DNA of 64,000 bases, from NCBI RefSeq assembly GCF_001019615.1, contig NZ_JNBQ01000010.1, positions 33,277 to 97,276 on the forward strand. The letters are read 5' to 3'. The stretch comes from Cellulosimicrobium funkei. GTDB taxonomy: Bacteria; Actinomycetota; Actinomycetes; Actinomycetales; Cellulomonadaceae. The notes beneath the pieces are model-generated. The model was not told where the DNA came from and ran no database searches. It saw only the letters and a program-made list of their open reading frames with translations. Made by a program: the position numbers and the translations under genes. Shown here piece after piece: positions 8,447-17,175 of this stretch (within the stretch, counting starts at the first letter, position 1; every line of letters begins with the position of its first letter).

Positions 8447-11131
8447 TCAGTGACCCGCCTCGTGCCACGTGGCGCCGACGCCGACCGAGACGTCGAGCGG
8501 CACGTCGAGGTCCGCCGCCGCGCCCATCTGCGTGCGCAGCACCTCCTCGACCACGTCGCGCTCGCCCGGTGCGACCTCGACCACGAGCTCGTCGTGCACC
8601 TGGAGGAGCAGCCGCGAGCGCAGCCCGCGCTCGTCGATCGCGCGCTGCACGTTGAGCATCGCGACCTTGATGATGTCGGCCGCGCTGCCCTGGATCGGCG
8701 CGTTGAGGGCCATGCGCTCAGCCATCTGGCGTCGCTGACGGTTGTCGCTCGTGAGGTCGGGCAGGTACCGACGGCGCCCGAGGATGGTCGCCGTGTAGCC
8801 CGTGGCGCGTGCCTCGTCGACGACGCCCGTGAGGTAGTCGCGCACGCCGCCGAAGCGCTCGAAGTAGTCGTCCATGAGCTTCTGCGCCTCGCCCACCTCG
8901 ATGGTGAGCTGCTGCGACAGTCCGAACGCCGACAGCCCGTACGCCAGGCCGTAGGACATCGCCTTGATCTTCGAGCGCATCGCGGGCGTCACCTCGGCCG
9001 CCGGGACCTCGAACACGCGCGACCCGACGTAGGAGTGCAGGTCCTCGCCGGACCGGAACGCCTCGATGAGGCCCTCGTCGCCCGACAGGTGCGCCATGAT
9101 GCGCATCTCGATCTGGCTGTAGTCGGCGGTCATGAGCGTCTCGTAGCCCTCGCCGACGACGAACGCGCGCCGGATGCGGCGGCCCGCCTCCGTGCGGATC
9201 GGGATGTTCTGGAGGTTCGGGTCGGTCGAGCTGAGGCGTCCGGTCGCCGCGATGGTCTGCTGGAACGTCGTGTGGATCCGTCCGTCGTCCGCGACGGACT
9301 TGAGCAGGCCCTCCACCGTCTGGCGCAGGCGCGAGGCGTCGCGGTGCGCGAGAAGGTGCTCGAGGAACGGGTGCTGGGTCTTCACGAAGAGGTCCGCGAG
9401 CGCCGACGCGTCGGTCGTGTAGCCCGTCTTGATCTTCTTCGTCTTGGGCATGCCGAGCTGGTCGAACAGGACCTCCTGGAGCTGCTTGGGCGAGCCCAGG
9501 TTCACCTCGCGCCCGATCACCGCGTACGCCTCGGCCGCGGCCGTCGCGACGAGGTCGCCGAAGTGCTGCTCGAGCTCGCGCAGGTACTCGACGTCCGCCG
9601 CGATGCCGCGCTGCTCCATGCGCGCGAGCACCTGGGAGAGCGGCAGCTCGAGCTCGGAGAGGAGCGTCGTGGCTCCGCGGTCCTCGAGCTCGCCCGCGAG
9701 GACCTCGCCGAGCTGCGCGACGGCGAGCGCGCGCACCGCGTCGCGCTCCTGCTCGCCGCTGCCGTCGAGCGAGAGGTCGAGCGCACCCTGCGCGTCGTTG
9801 CCCGCCTCGGTGTCGGGGCGCAGCTCGCGGTGCAGGTGCCGCACGACGAGGTCGCCGAGGTCGTAGCCGCGCTGGTCGGGGTGGCACAGGTAGGCGGCGA
9901 GCTCGGTGTCGAACGTGACGCCCGCGAGGTCGTAGCCGCGCGCCGCGAGCTCGTGCCAGGCGGACTTCGCGCCGTGCACGACCTTGGGGCGCTCCGGGTC
10001 CGCGAGCCACGCGGCCAGCGCCTCGTCGTCGGCACCCGCCACGTCGGCGAGCTCGAGCGCGACGGCCGCCCCGGCGTCGTCGGACACCGCGAGGCCCCAC
10101 GCGTCCCCGCCGCCCGGCACGGCCTTGCCGGCCACCTCGACGCCCAGCGGGCGCGCGCCGCGCTCGGCGAGCCACGCGCCCAGGCCGCCCGGCAGGACGT
10201 CGGCGAGCGTGACGTCGAACCCCGCCTCGGCCTCGACCTCGCCCTCGGGGGCGATCGCGAACAACCGGTCGCGCAGGGCCCGGAACTCCAGGGCGTCGAG
10301 CACGCGGTGGGCGGCCTCGCGGTCCCACGGGCGCGTCGCGAGGTCGTCGGGGCCGACGGGCAGCTCGAGGTCGCGCAGGAGCGCGTTGAGCTGTCGGTTG
10401 AGGCGGACCTGGTCGAGGTGCGCGCGCAGGTTCTCCCCCGCCTTGCCCTTGATCTCGTCCGCGTGGTCGAGCAGGCCGTCGAGGTCGCCGTAGGCCGTGA
10501 TCCACTTCGCGGCGGTCTTGGGGCCGACGCCGGGGATGCCCGGCAGGTTGTCCGACGTCTCGCCCACGAGCGCGGCGAGGTCCGGGTAGCGCTCGGGCGG
10601 CACGCCGTACTTCTCGACGACCGCGGCGCTGTCCATGCGCGCGAGCTCCGAGACGCCCTTCTTGGGGTAGAGCACCGTGACGTCGGGCCCGACGAGCTGG
10701 AACGAGTCGCGGTCGCCCGAGCAGACGAGGACCTCCATCCCGGCCGCCGCGCCCTGCGTGGCGAGCGTCGCGAAGATGTCGTCCGCCTCGTAGCCCTCGC
10801 GCTCGAGCGTCGGGATGTGCAGCGTCTCGAGGATCTCCTTGATGAGCGGGACCTGGCCGCGGAACGGCTCGGGCGAGGACTCGCGCGTCCCCTTGTAGCT
10901 CGGGAGGATCTCCGTGCGGAACGACTGGCGACCCGCGTCGAACGCGACCGCGACGTGCGTCGGCTCCTCGTCGCGCAGGAGGTTGATGAGCATCGACGTG
11001 AACCCGTACACCGCGTTCGTGTGCTGCCCCGTGGTCGTCGAGAAGTTCTCCGCCGGGAGCGCGAAGAACGCGCGGTAGGCCATGGAGTGTCCGTCGATGA
11101 GCAGGAGGCGAGGTCGCGCGGAGGTCGTCAC
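8447..11131 (-). CDS. polA: DNA polymerase I
   Basis: Repair and Okazaki-fragment-processing polymerase of 894 residues. The N-terminal 5' nuclease domain shows LLLIDGHSMAYRAFFALP and CSGDRDSFQLV. The C-terminal polymerase domain carries motif A (MTADYSQIEMRIMAHLSGDE), motif B (RRQMAERMALNAPIQGSAAD) and motif C (QVHDELVVEV). The middle 3'-5' exonuclease-like region lacks the metal-binding Asp-x-Glu (it reads PLGVEVAG), so proofreading is presumably absent, as in other actinobacterial Pol I. GTG at 11131 is favoured by TAGGTT seven bases upstream; an in-frame ATG at 11152 would overlap the start of the divergent thioesterase. Confidence 0.97.
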   Translation of the reverse strand: MTTSARPRLLLIDGHSMAYRAFFALPAENFSTTTGQHTNAVYGFTSMLINLLRDEEPTHVAVAFDAGRQSFRTEILPSYKGTRESSPEPFRGQVPLIKEILETLHIPTLEREGYEADDIFATLATQGAAAGMEVLVCSGDRDSFQLVGPDVTVLYPKKGVSELARMDSAAVVEKYGVPPERYPDLAALVGETSDNLPGIPGVGPKTAAKWITAYGDLDGLLDHADEIKGKAGENLRAHLDQVRLNRQLNALLRDLELPVGPDDLATRPWDREAAHRVLDALEFRALRDRLFAIAPEGEVEAEAGFDVTLADVLPGGLGAWLAERGARPLGVEVAGKAVPGGGDAWGLAVSDDAGAAVALELADVAGADDEALAAWLADPERPKVVHGAKSAWHELAARGYDLAGVTFDTELAAYLCHPDQRGYDLGDLVVRHLHRELRPDTEAGNDAQGALDLSLDGSGEQERDAVRALAVAQLGEVLAGELEDRGATTLLSELELPLSQVLARMEQRGIAADVEYLRELEQHFGDLVATAAAEAYAVIGREVNLGSPKQLQEVLFDQLGMPKTKKIKTGYTTDASALADLFVKTQHPFLEHLLAHRDASRLRQTVEGLLKSVADDGRIHTTFQQTIAATGRLSSTDPNLQNIPIRTEAGRRIRRAFVVGEGYETLMTADYSQIEMRIMAHLSGDEGLIEAFRSGEDLHSYVGSRVFEVPAAEVTPAMRSKIKAMSYGLAYGLSAFGLSQQLTIEVGEAQKLMDDYFERFGGVRDYLTGVVDEARATGYTATILGRRRYLPDLTSDNRQRRQMAERMALNAPIQGSAADIIKVAMLNVQRAIDERGLRSRLLLQVHDELVVEVAPGERDVVEEVLRTQMGAAADLDVPLDVSVGVGATWHEAGH

Positions 11132-11138
11132 GGGTGCC

Positions 11139-11144
11139 AACCTA
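11139..11144 (-). promoter_or_regulatory. -10 element for a leaderless polA transcript
   Basis: TAGGTT on the minus strand, then seven bases, then the GTG start of polA. Confidence 0.5.
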
Positions 11145-11150
11145 CAGTCC

Positions 11151-11633
11151 ATGACCGACACGCACGGCCCCGACCGGGCCACCGACCCCACCGCGCCCAC
11201 GCCCCCCGCGACCGAGGCCGCCGAGGCCCCGCGCCACGCCTACGAGGCCATGGGCCTGCGCACCGAGGGCACGCTCATCGAGCGCATGGGCATCGAGCTG
11301 GGGGAAGTGAGCGCCGAGCGCGTCACGGCGCGCATGCCGGTGGCGGGCAACACGCAGCCCGCCGGGCTGCTGCACGGTGGCGCGTCGGTAATGCTCGCCG
11401 AGACGCTCGGGTCGATCGCCGCCCAGCTCCACGGCGGGCCCGGGCGCGCCGCGGTGGGGATCGAGGTCAACGCGACGCACCACCGAGGGGTGCGCGACGG
11501 CTGGGTCCACGGGGAGGCCGTCGCCGTGCATCGGGGACGCACGACGGCGAGCTACGAGATCGTGGTGTCCGACGACGCGGGGCGTCGCGTGTGCACGGCA
11601 CGCCTCACGTGCATGATCCTCAGCCTGGACTGA
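11151..11633 (+). CDS. PaaI-type hotdog thioesterase
   Basis: Acyl-CoA thioesterase-like protein of 160 residues. The hotdog core follows a 35-residue Pro/Ala-rich N-terminus. The diagnostic motif LLHGGASVMLAETLGS carries the conserved HGG and the catalytic acidic residue on the central helix, followed by VGIEVNATHHRGV. Proteins like this hydrolyse 1,4-dihydroxy-2-naphthoyl-CoA or phenylacetyl-CoA-type esters; which one cannot be told here. Only 19 bases separate its ATG from the polA start on the other strand, so both upstream regions are compressed. A terminator hairpin follows. Confidence 0.85.
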   Translation: MTDTHGPDRATDPTAPTPPATEAAEAPRHAYEAMGLRTEGTLIERMGIELGEVSAERVTARMPVAGNTQPAGLLHGGASVMLAETLGSIAAQLHGGPGRAAVGIEVNATHHRGVRDGWVHGEAVAVHRGRTTASYEIVVSDDAGRRVCTARLTCMILSLD

Positions 11634-11650
11634 CCAGGACGCGTCGTAGC

Positions 11651-11674
11651 CCGGCGGCCCGCACGGGCCGCCGG
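11651..11674. terminator. Hairpin terminator between thioesterase and GNAT gene
   Basis: A perfect 10-bp stem (11651-11660 with 11665-11674) with a GCAC loop, between convergent genes. Confidence 0.72.
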
Positions 11675-11688
11675 TGGGCGGCCGTCGC

Positions 11689-12354
11689 TCAGCCGGGCAG
11701 GGTCTCGCGGGCCTCGACCGGCGTCACCACGCCGCTGCGGCTGCGGTACTCCGCCTGGAACTCGCGCAGGTCGACGGGGCCGGACATCGTCTCGGTCCGA
11801 GCCCGGCGGCGACGAGCGATGAGGTCCTCGAGGGACCGGGTGCCCCGCCGGGTGGGCGTGAGGTCGGCCGCGAGGCGGCGCTGGAGCACCGCCGTCGACA
11901 CGACGCGGTGACCCGCGACCGGGCCGAAGCCGAGCCGCGCCAGGAAGCGCTGGACGCCGCGAGAGCCGGGGATCGGCACCGAGTAGACGTGCGTCGCGCC
12001 CGAGGTGGCGGCGAGGTCGGCGGTGGCGCTGAGCAGCGCGTGGCCCACGCCGCGGCGGCGCGCGTCCTCGCCGACGTAGACGGCCTCGACGTACAGGCTG
12101 GGCTCGTCGGCGAACAGGTGCGGGTCGAGCACGCGCGCCAGCACGAAACCGACGGGGCGGCCGTCGTGCAGGGCGACGAGGACGTTGCCGCCGGGCAGCG
12201 TCAGCAGCACCGACAGGTGCCGGACCAGCCGGTCCTCGTCGGGCGCGCAGATCTGGGCGCCCGACGCCGACTCGCGTCGGGCCTCCGAGCACAGCACAGC
12301 GATCCCCGGCAGGTCGTCACCGACCGCGGGCCTGACCTCCACTGCTGGGCGCAC
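11689..12354 (-). CDS. GNAT-family N-acetyltransferase
   Basis: Protein of 221 residues. The acetyl-CoA-binding core is seen as LYVEAVYVGEDARRRGVGHA, which contains the R-R-x-G-V-G loop, after the strand NVLVALHDGRPVGFVLARVL. The C-terminal 60 residues extend beyond the GNAT fold and are basic (RRRRARTE). The substrate is unknown. The frame opens further upstream, but GTG at 12354 has a clear GAGGAGG site six bases before it and begins VRPAVEVRPAVGDDLPGI, a normal GNAT start. The 239 bases upstream, up to pdtaR, hold no gene that I can see. Confidence 0.82.
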   Translation of the reverse strand: MRPAVEVRPAVGDDLPGIAVLCSEARRESASGAQICAPDEDRLVRHLSVLLTLPGGNVLVALHDGRPVGFVLARVLDPHLFADEPSLYVEAVYVGEDARRRGVGHALLSATADLAATSGATHVYSVPIPGSRGVQRFLARLGFGPVAGHRVVSTAVLQRRLAADLTPTRRGTRSLEDLIARRRRARTETMSGPVDLREFQAEYRSRSGVVTPVEARETLPG

Positions 12355-12593
12355 CGCGCTCCTCCTCGTTCGCACCGTGGGACCGACGGCACCGAGGGAC
12401 GTGGGGCGCGAGATGGTTCCACGTCGCTCGGACGGCGCCGTCGGCCGTCGACTGAGCACTACGTGGCGACCGCGTGTCCACCGCCCCGGGAACTGCTGGA
12501 CGCCAGTCCAAGACGATAGCCCGCCCGGGGCGCCGTGACAAAGGTCCTGCTCAGGACACCCGCCACGGCCGCTGCTCGGTCGCCGACCTGGGC

Positions 12594-13268
12594 TCAGGCG
12601 CCGCCGACCTGCTCGATGACGGCGTCCGCGACCTCGCGCATGGTGAGGCGGCGGTCCATCGACGTCTTCTGGATCCAGCGGAACGACTCCGGCTCCGACA
12701 GGCCCATCTTGGTCATGAGCAGACCCTTGGCGCGGTCCACGCGCTTGCGCGTCTCGAAGCGCTCCGCCAGGTCCGCGACCTCGGACTCGAGCGCCGTGAT
12801 CTGGGAGTAGCGCGAGATCGCGATCTCGACCGCGGGCAGCAGGTCCGCCGGCGTGAACGGCTTGACGACGTAGGCCATGGCCCCCGCGTCGCGCGCCCGC
12901 TCGACGAGCTCCGCCTGCGAGAACGCCGTCAGCAGGACGACGGGCGCGGCGTGCGCCTTGCCGATCTGCTCCGCGGCGGAGATGCCGTCGAGCTCGGGCA
13001 TCTTCACGTCCATGACGACGACGTCGGGCTTGAGCTCGAGCGCCAGCTTCACCGCCGTGGCGCCGTCGCCGGCCTCGCCGACGACGTCGAACCCGGCGTC
13101 GCGCAGCGTCTCGACCACGTCGAGACGGATCAGGGCCTCGTCCTCGGCGACGACCGCGCGGCGCGCGGGACGGCCCGACGAGGCGGGGGTCGCGGCGGGC
13201 TCGGGCTCGATCATCGGGGGCAGGTCGAGCGGCTGCTTGTCCTCGGGCTGCGCTGTCTGGTCACTCAC
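12594..13268 (-). CDS. pdtaR: ANTAR-domain response regulator (PdtaR type)
   Basis: Two-component response regulator that acts on RNA by transcription antitermination. An acidic, Pro-rich N-terminus of about 45 residues precedes the receiver domain, which has AVVAEDEALIRLDVVETL, the phosphoacceptor Asp in VVVMDVKMPELDG, Thr in VLLTAF and Lys in YVVKPF. The C-terminal ANTAR domain follows (ERFETRKRVDRAKGLLM, then ESFRWIQKTSMDRR). This architecture is that of mycobacterial PdtaR (Rv1626). The cognate kinase PdtaS is not in the window. GTG at 13268 is seven bases after TACAGT, suggesting a leaderless transcript. Confidence 0.9.
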   Translation of the reverse strand: MSDQTAQPEDKQPLDLPPMIEPEPAATPASSGRPARRAVVAEDEALIRLDVVETLRDAGFDVVGEAGDGATAVKLALELKPDVVVMDVKMPELDGISAAEQIGKAHAAPVVLLTAFSQAELVERARDAGAMAYVVKPFTPADLLPAVEIAISRYSQITALESEVADLAERFETRKRVDRAKGLLMTKMGLSEPESFRWIQKTSMDRRLTMREVADAVIEQVGGA

Positions 13269-13275
13269 GGGGTTC

Positions 13276-13281
13276 ACTGTA
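13276..13281 (-). promoter_or_regulatory. -10 element for a leaderless pdtaR transcript
   Basis: TACAGT on the minus strand, seven bases before the GTG start. Confidence 0.5.
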
Positions 13282-13405
13282 GTGCGCCGTACCCCCTGCC
13301 GCCCCCGCGTTTCGCCCTCGGAGGAGTGTGATTCTCGTGAAGGCGGGCACGTGTGGTTCGATGGTGCACGCGCTGCGGACCCGGTGACCGGCCCCGCCGC
13401 GCACC

Positions 13406-13479
13406 GCCCCGGTAGCCCAACCGGCAGAGGCGTTCGGCTCAAACCCGATCCAGTGTGGGTTCGAATCCCACCCGGGGCA
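13406..13479 (+). tRNA. tRNA with anticodon CAA (leucine), short variable loop
   Basis: A 74-base cloverleaf. Acceptor stem GCCCCGG pairs with CCGGGGC (13472-13478) and A73 is the discriminator. The D arm is GCC...GGC, the T arm GTGGG-TTCGAAT-CCCAC. The anticodon loop CTCAAAC (13438-13444) gives anticodon CAA at 13440-13442, reading UUG. The anticodon stem has a T-T mismatch at its outer pair (27-43). The variable loop is only five bases, whereas leucine tRNAs normally have a long class II arm. The 3' CCA is not fully encoded. Leucine identity rests on the anticodon alone. Confidence 0.85.
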
Positions 13480-13605
13480 CCCTCTACCTCCTGACCTCGT
13501 CCCGGCGTCGTGACGCGCAGGAAACCGCAGGAAACACTCGCGACACACCCCGCTCGTACCGTCCGGAGCAGGGCGCGTCGCCGTGCGTCCGGGTGGGAGG
13601 TGGGC

Positions 13606-15849
13606 GTGCTCGAGCACGTGGACCCGTTCGTGGGCACGGGTGTGACCGATCTCCCGGCGCCGACCGGCCTCGCCGCGACGTGGTGGTCCCCCAAGCCGCT
13701 CGTGGGCAACACCCACCCCGGAGCCACCCATCCGCTCGGGATGGTCTCGGCGTGCGCCTACTCGGGCGCCTACCCGACGGGGTACGGCCGGTACGACCTC
13801 GGCACCGAGGGCGTGCCTCCCACGCTGTTCGACCACCCGGTCGCGTCGGGCCTCACGCACTTCCAGCAGTCCGGCACGGGCGCGATCCGCAAGTACTACA
13901 ACTACGTGCGGGTGACGCCCATGCTCGAGCCGCTCGACGCGCTCGGCCGGCACTGGGACCTGCTCGACGAGGAGGCCTCCCCCGGCTACTACGCCGCCAC
14001 GCTGGGCAACGGGGTCCGGTGCGAGGTCACGGTCGGCCCCAAGAGCGCGGTCCACCGCTACACCTTCCCCGCGCACCCGGACGCGCGCCTCGTCGTTGAC
14101 CTCTCGCTCGGCGGCCTGGCGATCCCGTACGGCACGACCGTCCCGCTCCGCGCCCACCTCGCGACGCTCGGCCCGGGGACGGCGGCCGGGGAGATCGTCG
14201 TCGAGGGCGCGCCGCTCGCCGTCCACCTCGAGTGCGACGCGCACCCGTGGCGGCAGATGCTCTGGTACGACCGCCGCCTCATGCCGGGCAGCACCCGCCT
14301 GGACTTCGCGGACATCCGGCCGACGACGCTGCGCCCCTTCGGCCTCCTCTGGGCGGGCCCGACGACGGCCGGTCAGGTCGTCGAGGTCCGGCTCGGCTTC
14401 TCGCTGCGCGGGCCCGAGCAGGCGCACGCGAACCTCCGCGCGGACTGCGGCCCCGGCCCCGCGGCCTTCGCCGCCCGGCACGAGGGCACCACGACAACGT
14501 GGGCGCAGCACCTCGACCGGATCGAGGTCGAGTGCCCCGACCCGGCACGCCGCACGGTCTTCGCGACGGCCCTGTACCACGCGCTGCTCAAGCCCTGCCT
14601 CGCCCCGGACGAGAGCCCCTTCTGGCCCGGCGACACGCCGTTCGCCTTCGACGTGTCGACGATGTGGGACATCTACCGGACCCAGCTCCCCCTCCTCACG
14701 ACCTTCTGGCCGGAGCGCGCCGTCGAGCTCGCGACCGCGCTCCTGCACGTCTGCGAGGAGGAGGGGAACTTCCCGATCGGGTACCGGATGGCGCGCGGGG
14801 CCGACCGCTTCTCGCGCCAGGCGAGCGCGCTCGCGCACACGTTCCTCGCCGACCTGTGCGCCCTCGACGAGCCGGGCATCGACTGGGACTGGGCGCTCGT
14901 GCACCTGCACGCCGACCTGCGCCGGACCTACGGCGAGGACTACCTCCTGCACGGTGTCGCGCACCCGATCAGCCACACGCTCGACCTCGCGTTCGGCTAC
15001 TGGTGCACCGCGCTCGTCGCGCGCCGCGTCGGCGACCACGCGCTCGCCGACGAGCTCACGCGGCACGCCCGCGGGTGGGTGAACGCCTTCGATCCCGCCA
15101 CCGGGCTGCTGCACGACTCGACCTTCTACGAGGGCGGCCGGTGGAACTACTCCTTCCGCCTCGTGCACGACATGGCGGCGCGGATCGCGCTCGCGGGCGG
15201 CGACGACGCGTTCGTCGCGCTCCTCGACCGGTTCTTCGGCGTCGGCGCGCCGGCCGTGACGCAGCCGGGCGAGCGGCCGTCCGTGGCCGAGATGACCGCC
15301 GGGTACGCGCTGAACCGTTTCGAAGGGCTGAACAACGAGCCCGACATGGAGGCGCCGTGGGCCTACCACTACGCCGGGCGTCCCGACCGGACCGCCGAGG
15401 TCGTGCACGCGGCGGTCCACCAGCGCTTCGGCACCGGGCCGGGCGGCCTGCCCGGCAACGACGACTCGGGCGCGCTGAGCTCATGGTACGTCTGGGCGTC
15501 GCTCGGCCTGTTCCCGGTCGCCGGGCAAGGGATCTTCCTCGTCAGCGTGCCGTCGTTCGTCGAGTCCCGCCTCCGCGTCCCCGGCGGGACGCTCACGATC
15601 GAGACCACCGGCTTCGTCGAGCCCGGCCCGCGCACGCCGCCGCAGCACGTGCGCGCCGCGTGGCTCGACGGCCGTCCGCTCGACGGGACCTGGCTCCCCG
15701 CGACGCGCGTGCGCCGCGGCGGGCGCCTCGTCCTCGAGCTCGGGAAGCACCCCACGGACTGGGGCACCGCACCCGAGCACCGGCCTCCGTCGTACCCCGA
15801 CGGGAGCCCCGCACGCCACCCGACCGACCAGACCTCGGAGACGTCATGA
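13606..15849 (+). CDS. GH92-family glycoside hydrolase (alpha-mannosidase-like), cytosolic
   Basis: Protein of 747 residues related to the calcium-dependent exo-acting alpha-mannosidases of family GH92. Family marks are VDPFVGTG at the N-terminus, GNTHPGATHPLGMV, and GLPGNDDSGALSSWYVWASL with the GNDD acidic residues that carry the base function. The usual region around the catalytic acid, E-x-x-G-N...G-Y-H, here reads EEEGNFPIGYRM, so the following His is replaced. No signal peptide is present, unlike secreted GH92 enzymes, so it probably acts on an intracellular glycoside. GTG at 13606 has GGGAGG five bases upstream. The stop overlaps the next gene's ATG (ATGA), so both proteins are likely made together. 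Confidence 0.85.
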   Translation: MLEHVDPFVGTGVTDLPAPTGLAATWWSPKPLVGNTHPGATHPLGMVSACAYSGAYPTGYGRYDLGTEGVPPTLFDHPVASGLTHFQQSGTGAIRKYYNYVRVTPMLEPLDALGRHWDLLDEEASPGYYAATLGNGVRCEVTVGPKSAVHRYTFPAHPDARLVVDLSLGGLAIPYGTTVPLRAHLATLGPGTAAGEIVVEGAPLAVHLECDAHPWRQMLWYDRRLMPGSTRLDFADIRPTTLRPFGLLWAGPTTAGQVVEVRLGFSLRGPEQAHANLRADCGPGPAAFAARHEGTTTTWAQHLDRIEVECPDPARRTVFATALYHALLKPCLAPDESPFWPGDTPFAFDVSTMWDIYRTQLPLLTTFWPERAVELATALLHVCEEEGNFPIGYRMARGADRFSRQASALAHTFLADLCALDEPGIDWDWALVHLHADLRRTYGEDYLLHGVAHPISHTLDLAFGYWCTALVARRVGDHALADELTRHARGWVNAFDPATGLLHDSTFYEGGRWNYSFRLVHDMAARIALAGGDDAFVALLDRFFGVGAPAVTQPGERPSVAEMTAGYALNRFEGLNNEPDMEAPWAYHYAGRPDRTAEVVHAAVHQRFGTGPGGLPGNDDSGALSSWYVWASLGLFPVAGQGIFLVSVPSFVESRLRVPGGTLTIETTGFVEPGPRTPPQHVRAAWLDGRPLDGTWLPATRVRRGGRLVLELGKHPTDWGTAPEHRPPSYPDGSPARHPTDQTSETS

Positions 15850-17175
15850 CCATCACGCCGCGCCAGACGCCCACCCGCCGCCTCGTCGTCGTCGTCCGCG
15901 CCGACCCCGTGATCTGCGGCCACTCGGGCGAGGCCCGCAACCTCGCCGAGGCCGCGCTGCACCGTGGGTTCACGGACGTGCGGATCGTGACCTGGCCGGT
16001 CGAGCGCCTCGAGGCCGCCGGGCTCCCGCTCAAGCCGCTCGACTCCGTCCTGCCCTACAGCGCGGGCATCACGGTCGAGCGGCCGGGTCCCGTCGGCGAC
16101 TACAAGGTGCCCGACGGCCGATACCTCGCCGGGCTCACCGGCCGCCTCGTCGAGCTCTTCACCGACGGCGTGCCCACGGTCTGCCTCTCGTTGTACCTCA
16201 GCCCGCACACGACCGCGGTGACCGACGCCGTGCGCGTGGCACGCAGCACGGGCCTGCCCGTCGAGGTCGCCACGATCGCCGAGGCGGTCGGCTCCGACGT
16301 GACGAACGTCGTCCGCTCGTGCGTCGAGGACGGCCGCTTCGGAGCCGCCGCGCACGTCCTGTCCGGGTACCTGGCCAGCGACCTGTGCGTCGCCGTCTCC
16401 CGGTACACGCGCGACCTCGTGGTGGCGTGCGCCCAGGAGATCGACGACCGGCACGGGACCTTCTTCGCGGAGCAGTGCGCCGAGCGCGTGCAGGTCTCGT
16501 ACCCGGCGATCGACACCAGCGCGTACACCGGTCTCGATCCGGCGGTCACGCGCGACGTGCTCGCCGGACGCGGTCTGGACGACCGCCCGTACGTGCTCTT
16601 CCTGTCCCGTCTCGCCGCCGCGAAGGGCGTCGACGACCTGATCGACGGGTTCACGCTGTCCGCCCGCGCCGCGGGCGCCCGCCTCGTCGTCGCGGGCCGC
16701 GGTCCGGCCGAGGCCGACCTGCGTGCGCGCGCCGCCGCGAGCGGCGCGGCCGACCGGATCGTGTTCCTCGACGACGTCGACGACGCCACCAAGCCGCACC
16801 TCATGGCCGGCAGCGCCGCGTTCGTCCTCCCGAGCAAGCCACGCCCGGAGTTCGTCGAGACGTTCGGCATCGCCCTCGCCGAGGCGATGCTCTCCGGCGG
16901 GGGGGCCGGTGATCACCACGGACACCGGTGGCATCGGCGAGGCCGTCGGTCCGCACGCGACGATCGTCCCGACGCACTCCCCTGCCGCCGTCGCGCACGC
17001 CCTCGACGAGGCGCTCTCCCTCGACGCCCCGGCGCGACGGGCGCGCGCCGGCGCGGCCCGGACGTACGCGTCGCAGTTCGACCGGGCCGCCGTCCTCGAC
17101 GCGATGCTCGCCCGACTCGTGGCGTCGCCCACCGCGCCCCGGTGGGTCACGGACCAGCGGCCGGTGCGCGCGTGA
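15846..17175 (+). pseudogene. GT4-type glycosyltransferase, interrupted by one frameshift
   Basis: A GT-B glycosyltransferase of about 442 residues if repaired. The first part (from 15846) has RRLVVVVRADPVICGHSGEA, a linker VQVSYPAIDTSAYTGL, YVLFLSRLAAAKGVDDLIDG and the donor-binding E-x7-E in EFVETFGIALAEAM. The frame is lost in a run of seven G at 16899-16905. Six G would continue as GGGPVITTDTGGIGEAVG, and the rest of the domain (to 17175) is intact in the shifted frame. A sequencing error is as likely as a real mutation. It is coupled to the GH92-like gene, which suggests a two-enzyme pathway making or trimming one glycoside. Donor and acceptor are unknown. Its end overlaps the convergent nucleotidyltransferase by 29 bases. 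Confidence 0.8.

Noticed and set aside
11144..11149. TACAGT as a promoter for the thioesterase gene
   Set aside because: It ends only two bases before the ATG, too close to give an mRNA containing the start codon.
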